Origin: Bowmanella yangjiangensis
Lineage (GTDB): Bacteria > Pseudomonadota > Gammaproteobacteria > Enterobacterales > Alteromonadaceae
Assembly: GCF_017255015.1 (NCBI RefSeq)
Contig: NZ_JAFKCS010000015.1
Coordinates: forward strand, 42,472-106,471
Length of the DNA: 64,000 bases
Reading direction: 5' to 3'
Positions 52,852 through 63,339 of the stretch are shown piece after piece (position 1 is the stretch's first letter; each line of letters opens with the position of its first letter). Both the position numbers and the translations under genes were made by a program. The notes under the pieces are model-generated. The model ran no database searches. It saw only the letters and a list, made by a program, of their open reading frames with translations, and had not been told where the DNA came from.

Positions 52852-55167
52852 TTAGATTTTACAGGCGCCACCGGCACAACCATCGTCTTCTTCGACAACA
52901 GTTTCTACCACGGCATCTGATTTACCGGCTGTCAGGTCTTCCTGAGTATCAGCCGCACCATCACGGGTGTTATGGTAATACAGGGTCTTGACGCCCAGTT
53001 TGTAAGCGGTCAGCAGGTCCTTGAGCAACAACTTCATCGGTACTTTGCCGCCTTCGTATTTACCTGGATCATAGCTGGTGTTGGCAGAGATGGTCTGATC
53101 CACGAACTTCTGCATAATGGCAACCAGTTGCAGATAGCCGTCGTTGGATGGAATATCCCACAACAGCTCGTACTGGTTTTTAAGACGTTCGTACTCAGGC
53201 ACCACTTGTTTAAGTACACCGTCTTTACTGGACTTCACGCTGATATGGCCGCGAGGTGGTTCAATGCCGTTGGTGGCATTTGAGATCTGCGATGAGGTTT
53301 CGGACGGCATCAGGGCCGACAGGGTACTGTTACGCAGACCATAGTTCTGGATATCCGCGCGCAGTGCTTCCCAATCGTATTGCAAAGGTTCATTACAGAC
53401 CGCATCCAGATCCTTTTTATAAGAATCGATGGGCAGAATACCTTTGGCGTAGGTGGTTTCATTAAACTTAGGACAGGCGCCTTTTTCTTTGGCCAGACCC
53501 ACTGACGCACGCAACAGATAATATTGAATGGCTTCAAAGGCTCTGTGTACCAAACCGTTGGCACTGCCGTCTGAATAACGCACACCATGCTTGGCCAGGT
53601 AGTAAGCAAAGTTGATAACGCCCACACCCAAAGTACGACGGCCCATAGTGGCATTGTAAGCCGCAGGTACAGGATAGTCCTGATAGTCCAGCAAGCTGTC
53701 CAGTGCACGTACGGCAAGGTCGGCTAACTCTTCCAGTTCATCCAGGCTGTCGATAGCACCAAGGTTGAATGCAGACAGCGTACAGAGTGCAATTTCACCG
53801 TTTTCGTCGTTAACATGCGCCAACGGCTTGGTTGGTAGGGCAATTTCCAGACACAGGTTGCTCTGACGTACCGGGGCAACGGCCGGGTCAAATGGGCTAT
53901 GCGTGTTACAGTGATCAACGTTTTGCAGATAAATACGACCAGTGCTGGCACGTTCCTGCATAAACAAACTAAATAGCTCGATGGCCTTAATTTGCTTCTT
54001 ACGAATAGACGCGTCTTGCTCGTACTTCACGTACAGCTTTTCAAATTCTTCCTGATCAGCGAAGAACGCATCATAAAGTCCTGGCACATCGGACGGGCTG
54101 AACAGAGTAATGTGTTCGTCTTTGATCAGACGCTGGTACATCAGCTTATTGAACTGGACACCGTAGTCCAGGTGACGAACACGGTTTTCTTCTACGCCGC
54201 GGTTGTTCTTCAGCACCAGCAGGGATTCAACTTCCAAATGCCACAGCGGATAGAAAAGAGTCGCTGCGCCGCCGCGAACACCGCCCTGAGAGCAGCTTTT
54301 TACTGCGGTTTGGAAATATTTATAAAACGGCAAACAACCGGTGTGGAAAGCTTCGCCCCCGCGAATAGGGCTACCTAAAGCACGGATACGGCCGGCATTT
54401 ATACCAATACCCGCACGCTGACTGACGTATTTAACAATGGCACTGGCAGTGGCATTAATGGAATCCAGGCTGTCACCGCACTCGATCAACACACAAGAGC
54501 TGAACTGACGGGTAGGGGTGCGCACACCGGCCATAATCGGGGTCGGCAGAGAAATCTTGAACTTGGACGCCGCATCGTAAAAACGCTTGATGTAATCCAA
54601 ACGTGTTTCTTTGGGGTAATTGGCAAACAAACAGGCCGCGACCAACATGTACAGAAACTGAGCGCTTTCATAGATCTCGCCGGTAACCCGGTTTTGAACC
54701 AGATATTTACCTTCCAACTGCTTAACGGCGGCATAGCTGAAGTTCATATCACGCCAGTGATCCAGATAAGCATCCATCTGTTCAAATTCGCTTTGGGTGT
54801 AGTCCTCAAGCAGATGCTTGTCGTACTTACCCATGTCGACCATACGTACCACATGCTGGTAAAGCGCTGGCGGTTCAAATTGACCGTAGGCCTTCTTGCG
54901 CAAATGGAAAATGGCCAAGCGGGCAGCCAGGTACTGATAATCTGGACTGTCTTTACAGATAAGATCTGCCGCTGACTTGATCAGTGTCTCGTGAATATCA
55001 GAGGTTCTGATGCCATCGTAGAATTGAATATGAGCCTTAATTTCTACCTGAGAGACCGACACATTGTGTAATCCCTTTGCAGCCCAGGTGATGACTTTAT
55101 GAATTTTGTCGAGATCAATTGGCTCTTGTTCGCCAGAGCGTTTGGTAACGAGAAGCGTATTATTCAT
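52852..55167 (-). CDS. nrdA: class Ia ribonucleotide reductase alpha subunit
   Basis: Large catalytic subunit of 771 residues that reduces ribonucleoside diphosphates. The ATP-cone domain (about 1-95) begins LLVTKRSGEQEPIDLDKIHK. The first redox cysteine lies in FSSCVLIECGDS, the active-site N-x-C-x-E in QSNLCLEIALPTKPL, the partner cysteine in CTLSAFNLGAI and the radical-transfer tyrosines near the C-terminus. The flexible tail DDGCAGGACKI carries the terminal cysteine pair. ATG 55167 matches the E. coli start; upstream in-frame codons belong to a structured leader. Confidence 0.96.
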   Translation of the reverse strand: MNNTLLVTKRSGEQEPIDLDKIHKVITWAAKGLHNVSVSQVEIKAHIQFYDGIRTSDIHETLIKSAADLICKDSPDYQYLAARLAIFHLRKKAYGQFEPPALYQHVVRMVDMGKYDKHLLEDYTQSEFEQMDAYLDHWRDMNFSYAAVKQLEGKYLVQNRVTGEIYESAQFLYMLVAACLFANYPKETRLDYIKRFYDAASKFKISLPTPIMAGVRTPTRQFSSCVLIECGDSLDSINATASAIVKYVSQRAGIGINAGRIRALGSPIRGGEAFHTGCLPFYKYFQTAVKSCSQGGVRGGAATLFYPLWHLEVESLLVLKNNRGVEENRVRHLDYGVQFNKLMYQRLIKDEHITLFSPSDVPGLYDAFFADQEEFEKLYVKYEQDASIRKKQIKAIELFSLFMQERASTGRIYLQNVDHCNTHSPFDPAVAPVRQSNLCLEIALPTKPLAHVNDENGEIALCTLSAFNLGAIDSLDELEELADLAVRALDSLLDYQDYPVPAAYNATMGRRTLGVGVINFAYYLAKHGVRYSDGSANGLVHRAFEAIQYYLLRASVGLAKEKGACPKFNETTYAKGILPIDSYKKDLDAVCNEPLQYDWEALRADIQNYGLRNSTLSALMPSETSSQISNATNGIEPPRGHISVKSSKDGVLKQVVPEYERLKNQYELLWDIPSNDGYLQLVAIMQKFVDQTISANTSYDPGKYEGGKVPMKLLLKDLLTAYKLGVKTLYYHNTRDGAADTQEDLTAGKSDAVVETVVEEDDGCAGGACKI

Positions 55168-55476
55168 GCCGGTAGCCGTCTTATTGTTATCAGTTAGCGC
55201 AAAATGCCTGCAAACAACCCCTTGTTTGCAGAAGAAAACAGCGAATCCTGTGGTTTGCCATGTGATTCGCACTGACACAAGATAGTGAGGTTTTTATCTT
55301 TATGCAACCCAATATCTGGTGGTTTAATGGCCGAACAAATCAATAGTTGCTATGAGGTTAGTAGCGACTCACCGAAGAGTCGCTATAAAGACTTTGATGA
55401 TAGGAATGCAAGCAAAAAATCAGAGAATTTTGCGCGGCTAAATTTTTTATTTCTTAAACTCGCTGGCTTTATTATC
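55168..55476 (-). other. long leader of nrdA with perfect hairpins
   Basis: About 300 bases separate the nrdA start from the NrdR boxes. No coding frame is supported. Three stems can be drawn: CTGCAAACAA-GGGG-TTGTTTGCAG (55208-55231, perfect 10 bp, about 41 bases before the ATG), GCGAATC...GATTCGC (55241-55270, 16-base loop) and TAGCGACTC-TTCGGT-GAGTCGCTA (55362-55385, perfect 9 bp). None has a T-run, so they look like leader-RNA structures, not terminators. Whether they have a regulatory role is unknown. Confidence 0.5.
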
Positions 55477-55524
55477 TGTCGATATATAGTGCTTATCAGT
55501 TTATGTTGGCACTAGATCTTGTGT
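55477..55524. promoter_or_regulatory. pair of NrdR boxes upstream of nrdAB
   Basis: Box 1 TGTCGATATATAGTGC (55477-55492) and box 2 GCACTAGATCTTGTGT (55509-55524) resemble the NrdR consensus ACACTATATATAGTGT; box 2 has two mismatches against its CACTATATATTGTGT form, box 1 only one good half. Start-to-start distance is 32 bases, the three-turn spacing typical of NrdR box pairs. Box 2 overlaps the end of gph. NrdR represses ribonucleotide reductase genes when dATP is high. Confidence 0.65.
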
Positions 55525-56192
55525 TGAACGGTTTTTGTTAGGGTGTTTGGATGCGAGATGCGCAGATCGGTCACCCAATGCTCAGGTTGTTCACTCTGGC
55601 AGATATAACCGTACTCGGCTAATACCGCTGTTATACCGGCTGCTCTGGCCGCTTGCATATCGCGCTCGGCATCACCCACATACCAGAGTTGTGACACTGG
55701 AATATTCAATTCAGATGCCGCCACTAATAAGGGTTCAGGGTGCGGCTTTCTGACGGTCAGGGTATCGCCGCAGATCAGCGTGCCTGCCGTATTAAACTCA
55801 CTGAATTGTTTTAGCAGCGGCAGGGTCAGATGAGTGGGTTTATTGGTAACGATTCCCCAAGGAATATTCTGGCTATCCAGGGTTTCGATAAGTTCGCCGA
55901 TACCGTCAAACAGGCGGGTATGTTCGAAAAGCTGCTCGGCGTAATACAACAAGAAGCGCTTTCTCAGCTCCTCAAAGGCCGCTGAGCCAAATGTGATATC
56001 AGGGAACCCCAGTTTGAGCATACCCATGGCGCCATGAGAGGCGATCGGGCGGTACTGTTCACGGCTTTTAGTCGAGCGGCCATGTTCGTCAAGCAAACGA
56101 TTAAGCGCACAAGCTAAATCGTCTGCGGTATCCAGCAAGGTGCCATCCAAATCAAATAGCAGCCCATTTGGGGCAACTAGTTCATGCTGCAT
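55512..56192 (-). CDS. gph: phosphoglycolate phosphatase (HAD family)
   Basis: HAD-superfamily phosphatase of 226 residues. Motif I is [16 protein letters not shown] with the nucleophilic Asp near residue 13, motif II is [12 protein letters not shown], and motif III/IV include [11 protein letters not shown] and [17 protein letters not shown]. Gph removes 2-phosphoglycolate produced by DNA repair; HAD substrate calls remain tentative, but the position immediately after ubiG is the standard gammaproteobacterial arrangement. I use ATG 56192, which overlaps the ubiG end by 11 bases; ATG 56231 would overlap 50 bases. Confidence 0.88.
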   Translation of the reverse strand: MQHELVAPNGLLFDLDGTLLDTADDLACALNRLLDEHGRSTKSREQYRPIASHGAMGMLKLGFPDITFGSAAFEELRKRFLLYYAEQLFEHTRLFDGIGELIETLDSQNIPWGIVTNKPTHLTLPLLKQFSEFNTAGTLICGDTLTVRKPHPEPLLVAASELNIPVSQLWYVGDAERDMQAARAAGITAVLAEYGYICQSEQPEHWVTDLRISHPNTLTKTVQHKI

Positions 56193-56925
56193 CTGGGTTA
56201 TGACAATGCAGGAGATAATTAACGTCCACATTGCTATTGGACAGGTAATACTGACCGCTGAGTGGATTTAGGTGCAGGCCTTCAATATGACGGCATAGCA
56301 GTGGTGTTTTATCTATCCAGTTCATCAGTTCTGAAGGTCGGATAAATTTGCTGTGCTGGTGCGTGCCTTTTGGCACTAGTCCCAATACATATTCAGCCCC
56401 GACAATTGCCATCAGATAAGACTTGATATTGCGGTTTAAGGTCGAGAAAAACACCTGGCCACCGGGTTTAACCAGTTTGGCACAAGCGCGCACGATGGAA
56501 TCGGGATCCGGCACATGCTCGAGCATTTCCATGCAGGTCACCACATCAAACTCACCGGCGTGAGTCTCGGCGAAATCTTCCACCGTAATCAGTTCATAAG
56601 CGACCGATACACCTGACTCCAGGCCGTGCAGCTTAGCCACTTCCAATGAGTCTTTGGCCATATCGATACCGGTAACCTGTGCGCCCATCTTAGCCATGCT
56701 TTCCGCCAGGATCCCGCCCCCGCATCCTACATCCAGAGCCTTTTTACCGAACAGTCCGTGACTATGCTGGGCAATAAAGTCTAGCCTTAACGGGTTTATC
56801 TGATGTAAGGGTTTGAACTCACCGTCCAGATCCCACCAACGACTTGCCAGGGCCGAAAATTTGGCGATTTCTTGTTCGTCGACATTTTGATGGGGTGTGG
56901 TCATAGACGCGGACTGCTGAGACAT
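56182..56925 (-). CDS. ubiG: ubiquinone biosynthesis O-methyltransferase
   Basis: SAM-dependent methyltransferase of 247 residues acting on two O-methylation steps of ubiquinone. Recognised by [20 protein letters not shown], the SAM-binding motif [20 protein letters not shown] (about 64-83) and [16 protein letters not shown]. The C-terminus has the membrane-interaction segment [20 protein letters not shown]. An internal ATG at 56904 is an alternative start. Downstream gph is co-transcribed, and gyrA is divergent, as in many relatives. Confidence 0.95.
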   Translation of the reverse strand: MSQQSASMTTPHQNVDEQEIAKFSALASRWWDLDGEFKPLHQINPLRLDFIAQHSHGLFGKKALDVGCGGGILAESMAKMGAQVTGIDMAKDSLEVAKLHGLESGVSVAYELITVEDFAETHAGEFDVVTCMEMLEHVPDPDSIVRACAKLVKPGGQVFFSTLNRNIKSYLMAIVGAEYVLGLVPKGTHQHSKFIRPSELMNWIDKTPLLCRHIEGLHLNPLSGQYYLSNSNVDVNYLLHCHNPDAA

Positions 56926-57217
56926 AGACTAACTCACTGGAAGAATTTGGTGCCTAGTATAATCAGCCACCCCCGGGATACCAATCCTCTTTTACATCGG
57001 TGAGATGCAACATTCGGTTGTGAAGATGTCACAGCGGTTTGCTCGAATGCCTGTTATCTGAACAAGCAGCGGCTATTTATTTTTTATTTTAAGTGGTAGG
57101 ATTGGGCGGTTAACAAACCTCGAATAAAGCTTGAATTCCTGGGTTTTTGTCTGTCGCTTGTGACAAACTGAGATCCGCTTGGGAAGACGTAGATTAAAGA
57201 AGGGAACAGGGCTGTAT

Positions 57218-59893
57218 ATGACCGACCGCGCCAAAGAAATTCTCCCCATAAATATTGAGGAAGAACTTAAGAATTCTTATCTTGATTATGCCATGAGCGT
57301 CATTGTGGGCCGGGCCCTGCCAGATGTGCGCGATGGCCTCAAGCCAGTACACAGGCGTGTTCTGTTCGCCATGAACGAGTTGAAGAATGACTTCAACAAG
57401 CCTTATAAAAAATCGGCCCGTGTGGTCGGTGACGTTATCGGTAAATATCACCCTCACGGCGATTCAGCGTTATACGACACTATAGTACGTATGGCGCAGC
57501 CGTTTTCACTGCGTTATATGCTGGTTGACGGACAAGGTAACTTCGGTTCGGTGGACGGTGACTCCGCCGCAGCGATGCGATACACCGAAGTCAGAATGGC
57601 CAAGATTGCTCATGAGCTATTGGCTGATTTGGAAAAAGAAACCGTTAACTTCGTACCTAACTATGACGGTACGGAGCAAATCCCCGAAGTATTACCGACT
57701 AAAGTACCCAACCTGTTGGTGAACGGTTCTTCCGGTATTGCGGTAGGTATGGCGACCAATATTCCGCCACATAACCTGACCGAAGTCATTACAGGCTGCA
57801 TAGCACTTATCAATAATCCTGAAATCAGCATTGAAGAGCTGATTGAATTTATTCCGGGGCCGGATTTCCCCACTGCCGCCATGATCAGTGGCCGTAAGGG
57901 CATTGAAGAAGCCTACCGTACCGGGCGCGGCAAGATTTATCTGCGCGCCCGTGCGGAAATTGAAACTGAAGATAACGGCAAAGAAACCATTATCGTTAAT
58001 GAAATCCCTTATCAGGTAAACAAAGCCCGACTGATAGAAAAGATTGCCGAGCTGGTTAAAGAGAAGAAAATTGAAGGTATTTCGGCCCTGCGTGACGAGT
58101 CCGACAAGGACGGCATGCGTATCGTTATTGAAGTAAAACGTAACGAGTCTGCCGAAGTTCTGTTAAACCATTTGTATGCCCAAACCCAGTTACAAACCGT
58201 GTTTGGTATCAATATGGTGGCCTTAGATAATAATCAGCCCAAGGTCTTCAACCTCAAGGAAATGCTTGAGGCCTTTGTGTTGCACCGCCGTGAAGTGGTG
58301 ACACGCAGAACCGTATTTGAACTTAAAAAAGCCCGCGACCGAGCGCACATCCTGGAAGGTTTGGCAGTTGCACTGGCCAATATCGATCCCATCATTGAAC
58401 TGATTAAAGCCTCTCCCAGCCCGGCGGAAGCTAAGGCTGGCTTGGTTGCGCAGGGTTGGTTACTGGGTGATGTATCTGACATGCTGGAAAGAGCGGGTGT
58501 GGATGCGGCACGTCCTGACTGGCTGGAACCACAGTTTGGCATTCGTGACGGTAAATATTACCTTACCGAGGCCCAGGCCCAGGCCATTTTGGACCTGCGC
58601 CTGCACAAACTGACTGGTCTTGAGCATGACAAGATTCTGGCTGAATACAAAGAGCTTCTGGAGCTGATTGCTGAGTTGATGCATATCCTGGCCAGCCCAG
58701 AGCGTTTGATGGAAGTGATCCGCGAAGAGTTGGAGAAAATTCAGGCCGAGTACGGTGACGAACGCCGCACCGAGATTACCGCTGCCAGCCATGACATTGA
58801 TATTGAAGATCTGATTGAACAGGAAGACGTAGTCGTGACCTTGTCACATGAAGGCTACGTTAAGTATCAGAAGCTTAAGGAATACGAAGCGCAGCGTCGT
58901 GGTGGTAAAGGCAAGTCTGCAACCAAGATGAAGGACGAAGACTTCATTGAGAAGCTGCTGGTTGCTAATACCCATGACTATATTCTGTGCTTCTCTACCC
59001 GTGGTCGACTGTATTGGATTAAGACCTATCAGTTGCCACTGGCGAGCCGTAACGCCAGAGGACGTCCTATCGTCAACATCCTGCCATTGGAAGAAGGCGA
59101 GCGTATTACCGCGATGCTGCCAATTGCTGAGTTTGTGGAAGATAAATATGTGCTGATGGCTACCGCCTTCGGTACGGTGAAGAAGACCGACTTGACCCAA
59201 TACTCACGTCCGCGTTCCAACGGTATTATTGCTGTGAATCTGAACGATGGTGATGAGCTGATTGGTGTGGCACTGACCGACGGTCAGAGCGATATCATGC
59301 TGTTCTCTGATGCCGGAAAAGTGGTGCGCTTTAATGAGAAACAGCGCGACGCAGAAACCGGTGAAGTGAAGCTTGATCCGGAGACCGGCGAAGAAATGTT
59401 GTCGCTGCGTCCCATGGGACGTACCGCAACAGGGGTTCGTGGTATTCGCCTACAGGACGGTCAGAAAGTGGTATCTCTGATTGTGCCGCAAGGTGAGGGG
59501 GCCATCCTTACTGTGACCGAAAACGGCTATGGTAAACGAACGCCATTGGATGATTACCCGGCGAAGAGCCGTGCTACTCAGGGCGTGGTTTCCATCAAAG
59601 TGTCTGAGCGTAATGGTGCCGTGGTAGGTGCCGTTCAGGTCGACGAAAATGATGAAATTATGCTGATCAGTGATCAGGGCACGCTGGTGCGTACCCGGGT
59701 CAGTGAAGTGTCTGTGATTGGTCGAAATACCCAAGGGGTGAGATTGATCCGCACCGGCGAAAATGAGCATGTAGTTGGCTTGCAGCGTATCGACGAAGTC
59801 GAGGGCGAAGAAGACTACATGGAAGAAGACGGGCAAGAACCCGCATTACAGGCAAGTTCGGACGAAGGCCAAGTGCCGGGCGACGACGAATAG
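57218..59893 (+). CDS. gyrA: DNA gyrase subunit A
   Basis: Breakage-reunion subunit of DNA gyrase, 891 residues. The start [20 protein letters not shown] matches GyrA numbering, so catalytic Tyr122 falls in AAMRYTE exactly. The quinolone-determining region is wild-type (Ser83 and Asp87 in [17 protein letters not shown]), predicting susceptibility at these positions. The GyrA box is [10 protein letters not shown] (QRRGGKG, about 554) before the C-terminal beta-pinwheel, and the acidic tail ends EGQVPGDDE. Divergent from ubiG; the 292-base gap should carry its promoter, but I could not identify one with confidence. Confidence 0.97.
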   Translation: MTDRAKEILPINIEEELKNSYLDYAMSVIVGRALPDVRDGLKPVHRRVLFAMNELKNDFNKPYKKSARVVGDVIGKYHPHGDSALYDTIVRMAQPFSLRYMLVDGQGNFGSVDGDSAAAMRYTEVRMAKIAHELLADLEKETVNFVPNYDGTEQIPEVLPTKVPNLLVNGSSGIAVGMATNIPPHNLTEVITGCIALINNPEISIEELIEFIPGPDFPTAAMISGRKGIEEAYRTGRGKIYLRARAEIETEDNGKETIIVNEIPYQVNKARLIEKIAELVKEKKIEGISALRDESDKDGMRIVIEVKRNESAEVLLNHLYAQTQLQTVFGINMVALDNNQPKVFNLKEMLEAFVLHRREVVTRRTVFELKKARDRAHILEGLAVALANIDPIIELIKASPSPAEAKAGLVAQGWLLGDVSDMLERAGVDAARPDWLEPQFGIRDGKYYLTEAQAQAILDLRLHKLTGLEHDKILAEYKELLELIAELMHILASPERLMEVIREELEKIQAEYGDERRTEITAASHDIDIEDLIEQEDVVVTLSHEGYVKYQKLKEYEAQRRGGKGKSATKMKDEDFIEKLLVANTHDYILCFSTRGRLYWIKTYQLPLASRNARGRPIVNILPLEEGERITAMLPIAEFVEDKYVLMATAFGTVKKTDLTQYSRPRSNGIIAVNLNDGDELIGVALTDGQSDIMLFSDAGKVVRFNEKQRDAETGEVKLDPETGEEMLSLRPMGRTATGVRGIRLQDGQKVVSLIVPQGEGAILTVTENGYGKRTPLDDYPAKSRATQGVVSIKVSERNGAVVGAVQVDENDEIMLISDQGTLVRTRVSEVSVIGRNTQGVRLIRTGENEHVVGLQRIDEVEGEEDYMEEDGQEPALQASSDEGQVPGDDE

Positions 59894-59911
59894 ACGACAG
59901 AAATCCAGTCG

Positions 59912-59933
59912 AGGGACAGCAATGTCCCTTTAT
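59912..59933 (+). terminator. hairpin downstream of gyrA
   Basis: AGGGACA-GCAA-TGTCCCT, a 7-bp stem with a stable GNRA loop, followed by only TTAT. It lies 18 bases after the gyrA stop. Probable terminator or partial terminator. Confidence 0.55.
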
Positions 59934-59994
59934 GTATAGGATGTACGGTATGTCGGTGTTGTCTGGAACATTCACCGACGAAGTCTGTATAGCG

Positions 59995-60037
59995 ACGAGC
60001 GGCCTGAGATAATCCTTGCGCCGCTCGTTTGCTTTTT
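59995..60037 (+). terminator. terminator-like stem-loop before serC
   Basis: ACGAGCGGC (59995-60003) pairs with GCCGCTCGT (60020-60028), a perfect 9-bp stem, followed by TTGCTTTTT. It lies just upstream of serC, so it either ends gyrA transcription as a second terminator or acts as an attenuator for serC. Confidence 0.65.
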
Positions 60038-60049
60038 AAGAGTGTAATA

Positions 60050-61135
60050 ATGAACAAGGTGTATAACTTTTGTGCAGGCCCTGCCATGTTACCTGTAGAG
60101 GTCATGCAGCAGGCACAGGCTGAATTTGTCGATTGGCAGGGACAGGGTTGCTCGGTGATGGAATTAAGCCATCGCAGCAAAGATTTTATTCAGGTAGCCG
60201 AGCAGGCAGAAGCCGATTTACGCGAGTTACTGGCGATACCCAGTAACTATAAAGTGTTATTTACCCATGGTGGCGGCCGCGGTCAGTTTTCTGCCGTTCC
60301 ACTTAACCTGGGCGGTAAGCAGGCGCAGGCCGATTATTTGGTCAGTGGCTCCTGGTCATCGGCGGCGGTAGATGAAGCTAAACGTTATCTGATACCCAAT
60401 GTGGTTGCCAGTAGTCGCTGGCAGGACGAACGCCTGATAGTTCCCGAGCAGAATGAATGGCAACTCAACCCCCATGCAGCTTATTTGCACTATTGTCCGA
60501 ATGAGACGGTAGATGGGGTCGAGATGTCAGAGATCCCGGATATCGGCACTGTGCCGCTCGTGGCGGATATGTCATCCAATATTCTGTCTAAACCTGTGGA
60601 TGTCTCTCGCTTCGGTGTGATTTATGCTGGCGCGCAGAAAAACATCGGGCCCTCTGGTCTGTCTGTGGTGATTGTCAGAGACGACTTGCTGGATCAGTCC
60701 ATGGCGCATACGCCCTCTATTCTGAACTATAAGATTTTGGCCGAGCAGGGCTCCATGTTTAACACGCCGCCAACCTATGCTTGGTATTTGGCTGGCCTGG
60801 TCTTTAAGTGGTTAAAAGCCCAAGGTGGTGTTGAGGCGATGGAAAAACGCAATGCCGAAAAAGCGGCATTGCTGTATGGCTATATCGACGGCAGCGATTT
60901 CTATCAGAACCGAATTCATACTGCCTATCGTTCACGTATGAATGTACCTTTCCAGTTGGCTAATCCTGAGTTGGATAAAGCTTTCTTACAGCAGTCTGAG
61001 CAGGCTGGTTTGAAAGCGCTGGCTGGGCATCGGAGTGTCGGTGGAATGAGAGCCAGTATTTATAACGCGATGCCCATTGAAGGTGTACAAGCGCTGGTTG
61101 ATTTTATGGCTGACTTTGCCCGGAGGAACGGTTAA
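60050..61135 (+). CDS. serC: phosphoserine aminotransferase
   Basis: PLP aminotransferase of 361 residues acting in serine and pyridoxal-phosphate synthesis (3-phosphohydroxypyruvate plus glutamate to phosphoserine). Start [20 protein letters not shown] and the PLP lysine in [18 protein letters not shown] (about residue 197) are standard. [16 protein letters not shown] is the closing family motif. ATG 60050 is chosen over upstream in-frame codons. The stop overlaps the aroA start by one base (TAATG), the conserved serC-aroA arrangement. Confidence 0.97.
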   Translation: MNKVYNFCAGPAMLPVEVMQQAQAEFVDWQGQGCSVMELSHRSKDFIQVAEQAEADLRELLAIPSNYKVLFTHGGGRGQFSAVPLNLGGKQAQADYLVSGSWSSAAVDEAKRYLIPNVVASSRWQDERLIVPEQNEWQLNPHAAYLHYCPNETVDGVEMSEIPDIGTVPLVADMSSNILSKPVDVSRFGVIYAGAQKNIGPSGLSVVIVRDDLLDQSMAHTPSILNYKILAEQGSMFNTPPTYAWYLAGLVFKWLKAQGGVEAMEKRNAEKAALLYGYIDGSDFYQNRIHTAYRSRMNVPFQLANPELDKAFLQQSEQAGLKALAGHRSVGGMRASIYNAMPIEGVQALVDFMADFARRNG

Positions 61136-62418
61136 TGGAGCAATTGGTATTAAACCCCATCGCTCGTATTGATGGTGAAGTGAACTTACCCGGCTCCAAA
61201 AGTTTGTCGAACCGTGCCTTGTTACTGGCTGCCATGGCAGAAGGTCAGACTGAGCTGACCAATTTGCTGGATAGCGAAGATATCCATCATATGCTTAACG
61301 CCCTGACTAAGCTCGGTGTGAGTTATCAGCTAAGTGCTGATAAGACGCGTTGCACTGTGCAGGGATTAGGACATGCATTCAAAGTTGCCGCCAAGCAAAG
61401 CCTGTTTTTGGGCAATGCCGGTACCGCCATGCGTCCTTTGTGCGCCGCATTGGCGTTATCCGATGGTGAGTTTGAACTGACGGGTGAGCCACGTATGGAA
61501 GAGCGTCCTATTGGTGCGCTTGTCGATGCGCTCAGACAAGCCGGTGCGGATATTCAGTACTTGAAAAACCAAGGCTTTCCACCACTGCTGATAAAAGGCA
61601 AGGCCCTGTCTGGCGGAACCATTCAGGTGGATGGCAGTGTCTCCAGTCAGTTTCTGACGGCGGTTTTGATGGCGGCCCCCTTGTTCGAAGGCGAGACGCA
61701 GATTGAGATAGTCGGTGAGCTGGTGTCAAAACCTTATATCGACATAACCCTGGACACCATGGCTAAGTTTGGTGTCCAGGTGGAAAATCACCAATATCAG
61801 AAGTTTGTGGTTACCGCCGGCCAGCGTTATCGCGCGCCTGGCACTTTCCTGGTGGAAGGCGATGCCTCTTCTGCTTCTTACTTTCTGGCGGCGGCCGCAA
61901 TTAAAGGCGGCAAAGTCAAAGTAACAGGTATAGGGCGTGATAGTATCCAGGGTGATAAGGACTTCGCGTTAGTACTTGAAGCTATGGGTGCCAAGGTTCA
62001 TTGGGGGCCAGACTTTGTCGAAGTGCAAGGCGCACCGTTGAAGGCCGTTGATATGGATATGAACCATATTCCTGACGCTGCCATGACCATTGCCACCACC
62101 GCGCTGTTTGCCACGGGTACTACGGCAATTCGCAATATCTACAACTGGCGAGTAAAGGAAACCGATCGTTTGCATGCTATGGCCACCGAACTGCGTAAGG
62201 TCGGTGCTCATGTGGTGGAAGGTCACGATTTTATCGAAGTAACGCCGCCTGCGACGCTTAAACTTGCAGAAATCGATACCTACAATGACCACCGTGTGGC
62301 GATGTGTTTCTCGCTGGTCGCATTGAGCGATACTGCGGTGGTGATCAACGACCCAGGCTGCACTGCGAAGACTTTCCCAGACTATTTTGAGCGCTTAGCG
62401 CAGATAAGTCATGCATAG
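61135..62418 (+). CDS. aroA: 5-enolpyruvylshikimate-3-phosphate synthase (class I)
   Basis: Sixth step of the shikimate pathway: shikimate-3-phosphate plus PEP gives EPSP. The 427-residue protein has [19 protein letters not shown] (about 21-39), [18 protein letters not shown] (about 91-108) with the class I glycine loop, and [16 protein letters not shown] near the end. The Gly and Pro of that loop are the wild-type, glyphosate-sensitive residues. Translationally coupled to serC. Confidence 0.97.
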   Translation: MEQLVLNPIARIDGEVNLPGSKSLSNRALLLAAMAEGQTELTNLLDSEDIHHMLNALTKLGVSYQLSADKTRCTVQGLGHAFKVAAKQSLFLGNAGTAMRPLCAALALSDGEFELTGEPRMEERPIGALVDALRQAGADIQYLKNQGFPPLLIKGKALSGGTIQVDGSVSSQFLTAVLMAAPLFEGETQIEIVGELVSKPYIDITLDTMAKFGVQVENHQYQKFVVTAGQRYRAPGTFLVEGDASSASYFLAAAAIKGGKVKVTGIGRDSIQGDKDFALVLEAMGAKVHWGPDFVEVQGAPLKAVDMDMNHIPDAAMTIATTALFATGTTAIRNIYNWRVKETDRLHAMATELRKVGAHVVEGHDFIEVTPPATLKLAEIDTYNDHRVAMCFSLVALSDTAVVINDPGCTAKTFPDYFERLAQISHA

Positions 62419-62491
62419 CTAAAGTCCTTTCCCAATGGCATAGAGGCGCTGGCCTTAGAGTTAACGCCTTTATGCTGATTGGGTAGTTTCG

Positions 62492-62529
62492 TTGCTTATC
62501 CCTCCTTTACGCGTATAATTGCGCGCGTT
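62492..62529 (+). promoter_or_regulatory. sigma-70 promoter for cmk-rpsA
   Basis: TTGCTT (62492-62497), a 16-base spacer and a perfect TATAAT (62514-62519), followed by the GC-rich run TGCGCGCG at the expected start site. A GC-rich discriminator is typical of promoters under ppGpp control, fitting a ribosomal-protein transcription unit. The leader to cmk would be about 34 bases. Confidence 0.72.
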
Positions 62530-62559
62530 TTTTACAACGAAGACAGTTTTGGAGATTCG

Positions 62560-63243
62560 ATGCAAGCAGCGCCTGTCATTACCATCGACGGACCGAGTGG
62601 AGCAGGAAAAGGCACCATTAGCGCCATGTTGGCTGAAAAGTTGGGATGGCACTTCTTAGACAGCGGAGCGATCTACCGTGTTTTAGCCGTTGCCTCTTTG
62701 CATCATCAAATCGATGCAACGGATGAAATGGGCCTGATACCTCTCGCGTCCAGTCTGGACGTCAGCTTCGAAACCCAGAGTGATGGGGTTACCCGAATCA
62801 TTTTGGAAGGCGAAGATGTAACTGACAGTATACGCACCGAAGAAGTTGGTGCAGTGGCGTCGCAAGTCGCTTCTTTGCCCCGTGTGCGTGAAGCTTTACT
62901 GAGGCGTCAGCGGGCATTTCGCGATGAGCCCGGACTCGTTGCCGATGGCCGGGACATGGGAACCGTCGTATTTCCCGGCGCGCAGGCTAAAATATTCCTG
63001 ACCGCCAGCGCCGAAGAACGAGCAATGCGTCGCTTTAACCAGTTGAAAGATAAGGGGCTCGATGTTAGCATTGAGCGCCTTTTAACCGACATTCAGGCTC
63101 GTGACGAACGTGATACTAATCGTTCGGTGGCGCCTTTGATGCCGGCTGAAGATGCATTAGTGCTGGATTCTACTCATATGAGTATTAGCCAAGTGCTTGA
63201 AGCTGTTATGCAATATGTTCAGGAACAGTTGCATAATAAATGA
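62560..63243 (+). CDS. cmk: cytidylate kinase
   Basis: CMP/dCMP kinase of 227 residues, the usual length. P-loop [14 protein letters not shown] (about 11-24), [40 protein letters not shown] and the LID region [20 protein letters not shown] are diagnostic. RBS TTTTGGAG lies before ATG 62560. It precedes rpsA by 96 bases, as in E. coli, and a strong sigma-70 promoter lies directly upstream. Confidence 0.96.
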   Translation: MQAAPVITIDGPSGAGKGTISAMLAEKLGWHFLDSGAIYRVLAVASLHHQIDATDEMGLIPLASSLDVSFETQSDGVTRIILEGEDVTDSIRTEEVGAVASQVASLPRVREALLRRQRAFRDEPGLVADGRDMGTVVFPGAQAKIFLTASAEERAMRRFNQLKDKGLDVSIERLLTDIQARDERDTNRSVAPLMPAEDALVLDSTHMSISQVLEAVMQYVQEQLHNK

Positions 63244-63339
63244 TGAAACAGCTCGAATGTAAGGATGCGTCGAGCCAATTGGAACAACCCCACATTAGCG
63301 GGACTGCTGAGTGGATGTCAATACTTGAATAATCACACT

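Noticed and set aside
55285..55515. Plus-strand frame of 76 codons in the nrdA leader
   Set aside because: It is antisense to the leader, includes a perfect hairpin and part of the NrdR boxes, and has no convincing protein features.
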